Origin: Mastigamoeba balamuthi
Lineage: Eukaryota; Evosea; Mastigamoebida; Mastigamoebidae
Assembly (NCBI GenBank): GCA_902651635.1
Contig: CACRSC010000015.1
Location: forward strand, 160,329-182,851
Reading direction: 5' to 3'
DNA: 22,523 nt
Shown: piece by piece, positions 8,882-17,487 of the stretch
Position numbering within the stretch: the first letter of the stretch is position 1
Layout of the letters: each line of letters begins with the position of its first letter
Notes under the pieces: generated by a model
What the model was told of the DNA's origin: nothing
The model's input: only the letters and a program-made list of their open reading frames with translations
The model's database searches: none
Translations under genes and position numbers: made by a program

Positions 8882-11800
8882 ATGCGGAGGACCAGCGCTG
8901 CTCTGCTGGCGTCCCTCGCCATCGCGTGCGCTGCCAACCCGCAGCCCATGCCCGTGAGCGTCCTGCCCGCGCTCCAGGCCCGCGCCGTTCAGGTGCACTT
9001 CTTTTTTTGTTTAATATGAGAGCACCAGCGGCCCAGTACCCATTCCCTCTCCGCACTCGCCGCACTCCGCACGCACAGCTTGTCGCGTGCACGCTGGACG
9101 GGCGGGTCTACTCGGTGGACCCCAAGACCGGCGCGCTGAGGTGGGCCACGGAGCTGCCCGCGTCGGACTCGCTGGTCTCGTCGTCGGTGTCGCCTGCGGC
9201 GCTGCCCGCGCCCCCGGCGATCGAGAGGGCGCCCGACAGCAGCGACGACGAGTGCGCCAAGGACGAGGAGCCGGGCGCGGGCGCAGAGGGCCTGGCCGAG
9301 GTGCGCCTGCTGCCCACGATCGACGGCACGGGCGGGCTGTTTGTGCTGTCGACCGACGGGCAGAACCCGTCGCTGCACAGGCTCAAGGTCTCGGTGCCCG
9401 AGATCGTCAAAAGGGCGCCGTTCACGGGGTCCGACGGGCTGCTGTACCTCGGCAGCCTGCAGAACACCATCTACGCCATCGAGGCCAGCACGGGCATCGT
9501 CAAGAGGTGTGCCCTGCGGCGGTTTTAAAGTCCCCTTTTAACTTTTGTGCACTTCCTGCATGCAGAGTGTACTCGCAGGGCACGGAGCGCATGTACCCGT
9601 TCAAGGCCTCGCCCAACGAGTTCTGTGCGCCGTGCACCCCTTCCGCCGCGCGCCGTGTGCCCGGCTCACCTCCCCCCGTGGCGTCTGCGCAGTGCTCGGG
9701 CGCGCGGACTATGTGGTGCACGCTGTCGACGCGCAGAGCTCGACGGAGATATGGAATGTCACGCTGGGCGAGTACAAGGACATGCTGGAGTCGAGCTTCG
9801 CTGGCGCCAAGTTCCCCATCGCCTCGCGCGCGTCGGACAACACCCTGGCGCTGCCGGGCAAGTGGCGCGTCACGCTGAGCTCGCCGACCGTCGCCGTCTA
9901 CGTGCTGTCGTCGGACATGCGGATGCACAAGCTCAAGCTCTCGTTCGAGGCGCCGCCCCCCGAGGAGACGGGCGACAGCACTGCGCTGGTCGACCCGGCG
10001 GCGAGCGCCAGCGGGGTGCTCGTCCTCGCGGACCAGCAGCAGGGCGGCGGCGTGTGGATCGGCAAGCACAAGGACGGCATGTACGCGGTCACGCCGCGCC
10101 TTGAGAAGACCAGCAGCAAGCTGCGTCCGCTTTTTGAGCCCGAGGTCGACGAGGGCGAGGACGAGGAGGTCGTCGTGCAGCCCTCGCAGCCGCGCTGGTG
10201 GAGCTCGATGCTCGTCGGGGCGGCCGGCGTGGCCCAGACCGCGATCGGGGTCGTCGTCGGGATTGCCATTGCCAGCCTCGGGTGGTTCTCGCGCAGGCGC
10301 AGCTACCCGCCGACGCCGCAGGTCAGGACTATCGCGTCGACGCAGCAGCAGTCGGCGCTGCCCCCGCTCAACGCCGTCACGCCGCCCCCGCAGGAGCAGC
10401 AGCAGACCCAGTCCGAGCAGCCGCCGGCCCAGCAGGACCCGCCAAAGGCGGAGCAGCCCCAGCAGTCGGCACCGCACTCTCCGGCGGACAGTGCAGCGGC
10501 GCAGGAGGCAGTCAAGGAGAGCAACGAGCCGCAGGAGGAGCAGCCGGCCAAGGCGCCAGAGGACAAGAGCCCTATCACGCCCGAGCACGATAACACCAAG
10601 GCTGTCGGCAGCCCCCTGGCGGACATGGAGCCCGCGGACGACTGGGAGCAGATCGACCCCGACTGCGCCGCGGACCTTGCCATGCGGCACATCGAGATGA
10701 AGAAGCAGTCCGAGAGAGCCAAGGGCTTCCTGTGCGTGAAGCCGCAGCCCCTACCTGCTCTGCCGGCGCTGCCGCTGCCGCCAGTCGCGAGCCCCCCGCG
10801 CAAGCGGATGCGCGTCGGGAGGCTGGAGCTCTCGGGGAAGGTTCTCGGCCACGGAAGCGCGGGCACGATAGTGTACGAGGGTCTCCTCGACGGCCGCCGT
10901 GTCGCCGTCAAGCGGCTCCTGAAGGAGTTCTACGACGTTGCCAAGCGCGAGGTTGACCTCCTCATCGAGAGCGACGAGCACCCGAACGTCGTGCGCTACT
11001 ACGCCAAGGAGGAGGATGAGGACTTCGTGTACATTGCGCTCTCGTTCTGCGAGCGGCCCCTCAACGAGTATGTCGAGGAGCGGCCGCGCGGAGGCGTCAC
11101 GGACGAGGTCAAGCTGATAATGCACGACATCCTCAGCGGCATCAGCCACATCCACGCGCTCAACATAGTCCACCGCGACTTGAAGGTAGGCTCAGTGCCC
11201 GTTCGCCCAACCGAGCGAGCCCACCTGACACCCGCGCGCAGCCGCAGAACATACTGCTCGACGCGAAGAACAGGGCGCGTATAAGCGACATGGGCCTCGC
11301 GAAGAAGTTTGAGGGAAACCACTTCTCGTTCTCGGTGCAGAACGCAGGTAGCGCCGGGTGGATGGCCCCCGAGCTGCTCACGCCTACCGACGGCCCGAGG
11401 ACCGGGATGACGCGCGCAGTGGACGTGTTCGCCATTGGCTGCATTTTCTACTACATCGCCACAAAGCGCCACCCGTACGGCGAGCGTCTCGAGCGAGACG
11501 CAAACATCGCCACCGGGAAGCGGGACCTCAGTGGAGTCGCCGACTACGAGGAGCTGCACCACCTCATATACAGCATGACGATGCACAACCCGTCGCAGCG
11601 CATCTCCGCCGCTGACGCCCTCAAGCACCCGTTCTTCTGGCCCACGCAGATGAAGCTGCAGTTCCTGCTGGCCTCCTCCGACAGGCTCGAGGTCGAGAAG
11701 CCCACCGTGCCGATTGTGACGCAGTTCGAGTCGCAGTGCGGCAGCGGCGTGCGCAGGTGGGAGCGACGTCTGGACCCCGCACTGCTGGGAGACCTCACGC

Positions 11801-12109
11801 ACCACCGCAAGTACAACTTCGACTCGGCGAGGGACCTGCTCAGGGTCATGCGCAACAAGGCCAATCACTACTACGACCTGCCCGAGAACGTCCGGCGCTC
11901 TCTGGGGTCGCTTCCCGATGGCTTCTTGTCGTACTTCATGGTCCGCTACCCTCACCTTCTTATGAACACCTACTCGGTAAGTCCCCCAGTCGCTCCCACC
12001 CTCTTTCTGTGCTCGAGCAACGAACTCACGGCTTCCCTCGCCCTCCGTCCAGTTCATGAAGCAGTGGTGTTCGTCGGAGCCCATGTTCTCTCAGTTCTTT
12101 AACCAGTGA
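8882..12109 (+). CDS. IRE1-type ER stress sensor kinase/endoribonuclease
   Basis: Senses unfolded protein in the ER lumen and signals through a cytosolic kinase and RNase. Exons 8882-8992, 9079-9506, 9566-9624, 9693-11185, 11242-11976 and 12053-12109 give 960 residues, the usual IRE1 size. In order: signal peptide (residues 1 to about 18); PQQ-like luminal sensor (LVACTLDGRVYSVDPKTG, SDGLLYLGSLQNTIYAIEA, LGRADYVVHAVDA); TM helix about 372-398 followed by RRR; a Gln/Pro-rich linker; kinase (LGHGSAGTIVYEG, VAVK lysine K606, SDEHPNVVRYY, HRDLKPQN 693-700, DMG 713-715); and the KEN RNase domain. Aligned by eye to human IRE1, the RNase residues Y892, N906, K907 and H910 correspond to Y888, N902, K903 and H906, so the RNase looks active. 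An acidic insert (SSDDECAKDEE) sits in the luminal domain. The stop lies 43 bases from that of the opposing WD40 gene. Confidence 0.97.
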
Positions 12110-12152
12110 AACACCACTTCGATGTCGGCATTATAAAGCGCGGTTTTGATCT

Positions 12153-13420
12153 TCAATTGATCTTCTGGCGCTTCTGGTGCGGGGGCTGCCCGACGTCGTC
12201 GGCGTCGACGTCGGCCGCGCTCTTGTCGTTGGTGACAGACTCCGGGTGGCGCCACATATACACCGAAGCGCTGGTGGCGTAGGACCACAGGACGTCCGAG
12301 CCGTCTGCCACGCTGATGTCGAGGCCCGCGTTGCGCGAGTCGACACGCAGAGCTCCCCTCTTGACGAACTTCTTCTTGTCCTTGTCCCACGCGCCGCACA
12401 CGACCTGCAACGCCGACCCCGTCAAGCAGGGCTCACACGAGCAAAGGGAGCGAACCTCTGTCGTCTCGGAGCTAACGTAGCACACAGACGGGTCCGTGGG
12501 GGAGACAACGATGTCGCTGATCTGTGGAGCGTCGCTGTGTGGTGAGCCAAGCCAGGAGCAAAGGGGAGAGCGTGGCTTCGCTCTCTCACAGCGTATTTCG
12601 TCGTCGTGGTCCAGCGGTGGGAGACGTAGCCCTTGGTGAGGTTGAGGACGTGCACTGCCCTGTCAGCCCCCGTGGCCAGGATGCATCCCTCGCTCCCCGT
12701 GGCGCCAGGGGCAGCCGCCGGAGCCCACGCAATGGCGCCCACACGGCCGCCGCCAGGGAACAGCCTCGCCTTGAGCTCGGCGCTGGCCGACCGCACGTCG
12801 TAGAGGCACACGTAGCAGCCCTCCGAGACCGCCACCACGTTGTCGCCCGCCCAGACGGCGTCCGCGGGCGTCGTCGTGGGCGCGAGGCGCAGCGAGAGCT
12901 GCCCGCTGGCAGCGTCGTAGACGTCCACGCAGCGCTGCGCGTGCCGCGCGCAGGCGACCTTGGGCAGCCCCGGCGCGACCGCGAGGGCCACGGGCCCCCG
13001 CGCCCTGGGCTGCTGCGCGGCCTCTGCTGCGCTCATCAGCGCCGGCGCCGCGAGGGCCTCGGGCCCCTGCGTGTCGCCGGCGACGAAGACGCGCCCGCAG
13101 TCGTCGGCGGCGGCCAGGACCCTGGCGGCGCCGTCGTAGGCCACGCACTGCAGCTCGCCGCACGCGCCGGGGAGGGCGGGCTCGGCGACGACGCGCCACG
13201 CGCTGTCGTCCGAGACCTCGACGAGGCGCAGGCGCGCGTCCGAGGCGACGAAGCACTGGCGCGGGTACGGGCTGCGCGCGGCGACGCGCGACCCGTGGCC
13301 GGGGAACGCGGGGGAGGTGCCGCCGGCGCGCGACTCGGCCGAGTCCCAGCGGTGCAGGGCGCGCAGCTCGTGGAGTGCCGTCGCTGCCGAGCGCAGATAT
13401 TCCGTCGCAAAGTACGCCAT
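12153..13420 (-). CDS. WD40-repeat propeller protein, family not recognised
   Basis: Exons in minus order: 13420-12590, 12521-12456 and 12404-12153, giving 382 residues. The introns are 68 and 51 bases with donors GTGAGA and GTTCGC. About seven WD-like blades can be seen, each with a beta-strand pattern ending in hydrophobic-D-hydrophobic or similar (for example QCFVASDARLRLVEV, CYVCLYDVRSA, RAVHVLNL, ASVYMWRHPES), which suggests one seven-bladed propeller and little else. A short basic tail (QKRQKIN) could be a nuclear localisation signal. The start is the first in-frame ATG, MAYFATEYL; the frame stays open upstream to 13549, but only a GTG begins there and a TGA lies just before it. A spliced upstream exon is possible. 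Such proteins usually act as scaffolds. No specific orthologue is claimed. Confidence 0.72.
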
Positions 13421-14033
13421 CAGGTCTTGGGCCCACCCGGTGAGGATAACTCCCGAGATATTCTGAGATTCTGGTGACGGGTGCTGCGGTGGGAGGCCAC
13501 CAGAAGGCAGCCTGCCGCGCTGCTCGAGCAGCACGTGCGGCCAGTCCACCGTAGATCAAGCGCATGCCGCACGCAGGAGTGATTTTTGTCTTTCCAACTG
13601 AATCTGTTATGAGGATACGCCAATCAAGCTTCTCGTCCGTCTCCCATAGGTTTCAATGTAATGTCATGGTTCTGCGAGGTGAGACCATGAACCCTGGCGA
13701 TTTGCAGTGCGTACGCTGTCGCTGACGCGAGATGTTGAAGGGATTGACCCCGCGAGACAGAACTGCCTGCTTAAGGCCAAGTCTTTGCATTTGCCCCTGT
13801 CGGGCGCAGGCAGCAGAGCATTGAATTGTTTGCAGGGTGTGCTCCGGGCGTTGGAATCGCTGGTGCTTCCCGAGAACCTCCTGCAGTGTCTCGCTCATTT
13901 TTCGGATCAGAACGAGATTCCCTGGAGGTGCTGCTGATTTCGCATCATTTCGCAAAGGCTATTTTGCGCACACGCCGCACGCGCCACTGAGGGCGACCGC
14001 AACCCCCGAGGCCCTGTCCCCCGTCTCCTCACC
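13421..14033. other. Divergent promoter region
   Basis: These 613 bases separate the start of the WD40 gene (minus) from the start of the RING gene (plus) and should hold both promoters and 5' UTRs. Composition is less GC-rich than in the flanking exons. Both strands have moderately long open frames between about 13650 and 13955, but none begins with ATG in a good context or resembles a known family. No tRNA or other RNA gene was recognised. Confidence 0.5.
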
Positions 14034-16261
14034 ATGGAATTCACGCTTAACGACGTCTGCAAGCTGCAGGTCGGCCCGGACATCCGCTGCACCTTCCTGT
14101 GCTCCAACGCGCTGCCGCAGACGCCGCTCTTCCTCTCGTGCAACGCCCGCGGCCAGACGCTTCTCACGCCCAACCACCTGCTCTGCGAAATCTGGGCCTT
14201 CATCTCCGTGCCGCCCCACCACCACATCATCAACTACGGCCAAGGCACCCACCCCCCACCCCCCACCACCCCCCAGCTCCCAGCGGCTCCTGAATGCTCG
14301 CGCTTTTTTGCGGAACCAGGCAAGTATCTCTGCTGCTCCAAGAGCGCTGGGCTGTTCACGTCGATCGGCTACGTGCCCGAGGCCGCGTGGCAGATCGCCG
14401 ACGCCAGCGGGGGCGCGCAGACGATCGTGAACGTGGCGAGCGACATGGTGCTGGCGACGCTGTCGGACTCGTCGGGCCGCCTGGTGCCCTCTGTGCTGAT
14501 GCCCATGGACGCCATGTCGCTCGACACCTCGGCGACCGTCTGGAGCGCGCTCTGCGCCCCGCCGGTGCTCTTCCTCTCGGCGAGGCCCATGTCCGGCTCG
14601 CAGGTCGCCGTGCAGCTGCTGTGCAGGTCCAACTGCCAGATAGCCACGAGTCGCAGGCACCTCGCCGGCGAGCGCTGGGCGTTTGAGGACGCGGGCGACG
14701 GCGCGCTGTTCGTCTCGAGCGTCACGCAGAACCTCCGCCTCAGCATCGGCCCCGACGGCTCCGTCTCGGCCCGGCACGCACGGGGCGCCACCGAGCGCTT
14801 CGCCGTGACGTGCGCCCTGGGCGGCGGCATCGTGCTGCGGGGCGTCGTCAGCGCCATGGTCCTCGCTGTCGTCGGCGACAGCGTCGTCGCCCAGAGGCTC
14901 GAGCCGGGCGCCGTGCCCCCGGTGGGCGCCGTGTGGTACCCCGAGGCCATGGACCCGCGCCCAGAGGCCGAGCCCGGGCTGGCGGTGCTGTCGACGGTGG
15001 ACGAGGCGAGCGTGGTGGTGCTCGCGAGCGACGACGACACCATACAGATCGCGCCGGCAGGGCAGGAAGGAGAGGGCGCGACGCCCATACAGTGGGTCAT
15101 CGAGCACGTCAGCCCCGCCAGCTGGGGGTCCACGCTGCGCCACAGCCGCAAGCCCGGGTACTACCTCTCGATCGACGTGCGCGAGGGGCAGGCCTCGATC
15201 GTCTGCTCGACCACCAGCACCATCTGGGTCCTCTACCGCTACAAGAACACCGTCATAGTGCGCAGCGCGCTCCCCCCAAGCCCGCTTCTCACCGCCCGCC
15301 GCAGTTCAACGCCGACGGGTGGAGCTTCATGGCGGGGCAGGACGGAGCGCTGAAGCTCTGTGACTTCCCTGGGCAGGCGTTCGCGCTCAAGTACATGATT
15401 CCCGCGCGCATAGCGGCGTCGCTAGACGAGCCCGCATTCGTCTCGGACGCCCCCCTCGATGGGCTGGTGGGGCACGACGCCCCTGCCCTGACCCCTGAGC
15501 TCGCCTGCACTGCCGACAATTCCGTGGCCGCAGCTCCTCCGTCCGCCGCCGCGGGCACAGTGCCGGCTGTCGACGGCACCGTCAACGGGGCACAGCACTA
15601 CGGTGCCGCTCAGTCCGCCGCGGCGGCGGCAGCAACAGCAGCAACAGCCGCAGCTGCCATCGAGACTCTGTGCGTCGCGGATGCGCTGAGGGCTGCGTTC
15701 CCCGAGGACCACAGCCAGACAGACAACTCGCGGGTCAACGCGGAGGACCCCACGGCAAACGCCCACTTCCCTGTGCAGGCGGCCTCCGCAAACGCCAATC
15801 CTCCCAGTGGCCCGGCGCTGCACGCCGCCTCCGAGGCCCCGGCCTTCGACAACGCTGTGCCCGGGGAGCTGCAGGAGTCGGAATCGCCGCACCACCACCA
15901 GAACCTCACTGCCAACAACATGCACCACCAGCACGAGGAGCCCACCCCCGCGGCCGCTGCGAGCCCGTCCGGGTCGATGTACAGCCTGTTCTCGAGCCTG
16001 ATAGCTGCCAGCAGCTCGGCGCTCTCGTGGCTGCCCCGCAGGCAGCAGGCAGCCGAGGGCCAGGGGGCGTCAGCTGCTGCCCCGGCCCCAGAGGCGGCGC
16101 TGCTGCGCACCTGCCCGCTCTGCGCGATCGGGATACGCGAGGCGTGGCTGGTGCACGGCGACACTGCGCACCGTGCCTGCTGCAACAGCTGCGCGAGGGC
16201 CCTGGTCCCGGGTGTCTCCAAGTGCCCCCAATGCCTACTCACGGTCGAGTCCATACTGTAG
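14034..16261 (+). CDS. Beta-trefoil-like protein with C-terminal MDM2-type RING
   Basis: Probably an E3 ubiquitin ligase. Exons 14034-14244, 14320-15257 and 15305-16261 give 701 residues. The C-terminus is a C2H2C4 RING: C653, C656, H667, H672, C676, C679, C690 and C693, with the signature LVHGDTAH. These spacings (2, 10, 4, 3, 2, 10, 2 residues between ligands) are the same as in MDM2, which has VHGKTGH at the same place. Residues about 15-420 consist of repeated short beta segments such as GKYLCCSKSAGLFTSIG, DGALFVSSVTQNLRLSIG and WSFMAGQDGALKL, resembling fascin-like or other beta-trefoil folds (tentative). Residues about 430-640 are low complexity, with a poly-Ala tract near 487 and His-rich stretches. 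The first intron is read as GC-AG (14245-14319). It is 75 bases with no in-frame stop, so retention would add 25 residues. The substrate is unknown. Confidence 0.83.
14245..14319 (+). other. Probable GC-AG intron in the RING gene
   Basis: The flanking exons join as Q-G-K-Y-L within a conserved-looking beta segment when 14245-14319 is removed. The segment starts GCACCC after CAAG, is C-rich then T-rich, and ends CCAG, like the other introns here. The length is a multiple of three and contains no stop, so an exonic reading (25 extra residues, Pro-rich) cannot be excluded. Confidence 0.6.
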
Positions 16262-16410
16262 GATAAAATACGTCTCACTCCCTCGCGACACCCACCGAGG
16301 GGACCGGAACCGGAAACCCTGTGCTGCACTTTTTGGAATCTTTGTTGATTTTCTGCCCGTGCAGGGAGATGTGATTTTTGTTCAAAATCGTGATATTTCG
16401 AGCACTAAGG

Positions 16411-17280
16411 ATGGCGGCGGATTGGCGGACCGCCCCTCCGCCTGCTGGCTACCACCTCCGGCTTGTTGCCCCCTCCGACATGCCTCTCCTCATAGCCCTC
16501 CACGTGACCCTGCTCGCTCCCGCCGCGCCCCCCGGTCTCACGCGCCCTGGCAGGAGGACTGGTTTCCAGTGCGCTACACGCAGTCCTTCTTCGAGGTGGG
16601 CCCGCGATCTCCGCTGCCCCCTGCTCCCTGCCCCCCTTGTCTCACGCCGCACCAGGGGTTGCTGAGCAAGCCACACGTGATGGCCCTGGTGGTGGCCCGA
16701 GACACGGACGAGAGCGACATCGTGGCCGCAGTCACGGTGCGCACGACCGAAGTCTCCTCGTACATGGGCCTCTGGAGCCACCAGGAAGCCTGTCAGCTGT
16801 CCCACTCCTCTCCCTCTTCCCTCTTCCCTCTGTCCTCCTCTCTTCCTCTCTGATGCCACTCCTCCCCCACCACCACCACTGCTGGGCTGGGCAGACATCA
16901 TGACGATCGGGGTGGAGAGGCGGCACAGGAGGAGCGGGCTGGCCTCGTGGGTGCTGGCCAAGACCGTGGAGATACTGGCGGAGCGAGGCGTGTCGAGGCT
17001 GTGCCTGCACGTGCAGGGCAGCAACCACGGCGCCATCGCCTTCTACGCGGCCCGCGGGTTCCGGCTGGTCGAGCGGCTGCCGCTTTACTACACCTTCGAC
17101 GACCCCTCGCTGTGCAGGGAGGCCCTGCTGCTCGACATGCCCCTCCTGGGCCACAGCAGTGGTGGCAGCGGTGGCAGCGGCGACGAGGCTGGCGGGCTGG
17201 TGTCGTGGCTGCGCGGGTGGGTGTCGTGGCTCTTTGGGTACGAACCGGTGCAGCCAACAGACGTCCTCGTCAAGCCGTGA
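16411..17280 (+). CDS. NAA60-like N-terminal acetyltransferase (GNAT)
   Basis: Likely acetylates protein N-termini. Exons 16411-16503, 16554-16595, 16656-16791 and 16895-17280 give 218 residues (human NAA60 has 242). Features resembling NAA60: LHEDWFPVRY near residues 30-39 (human GDWFPIEY); AYIMTIGVERRHRRSGLA (residues 90-107), with Y91 at the position of catalytic Y97 and RRSGLA as the acetyl-CoA loop; CLHVQGSNHGAIAFYAARGF with H129 at the position of H138; and LPLYYTF. After a Gly/Ser linker comes GLVSWLRGWVSWLFGYEP (191-208), a Trp-rich amphipathic helix like the C-terminal helices that hold animal NAA60 on Golgi membranes. Three introns of 50, 60 and 103 bases are placed by frame and conservation; the third donor (GTCAGC) restores the AYI motif. 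Membrane location is inferred. Confidence 0.82.
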
Positions 17281-17487
17281 GAGAACCCCACAAAACCCGA
17301 ACCCACATCCCCACATCCCCCCGCAACAACGTCCCCTGTCTGTGCACATTGCATATCAGTCCCGCATACATATCCGCACAGTTTTCTGCCTGCTGGTGAC
17401 GCAAAGGGTTCTCTAGATTGCGTCACCCGCCACTATTTATTGTCGCTGCGCGTCCCCACCGCACCAGGCAACCACAGACAGGCCGCA

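Noticed and set aside
4970-8998. Open frame of 1342 codons antisense to PFO
   Set aside because: It mirrors the codon positions of a very GC-rich gene and is rich in Arg, Ala, Leu, Val and Asp with no domain pattern. PFO on the plus strand is unmistakable, and the frame runs through its introns.
13421-13549. N-terminal extension of the WD40 protein to 13549
   Set aside because: The upstream frame begins with GTG, just after a TGA; the first ATG is at 13420.
13653-13955. Overlapping open frames on both strands between the WD40 and RING genes
   Set aside because: The plus frame opens with GTG rather than ATG, neither frame resembles a known family, and the region is the expected divergent promoter.
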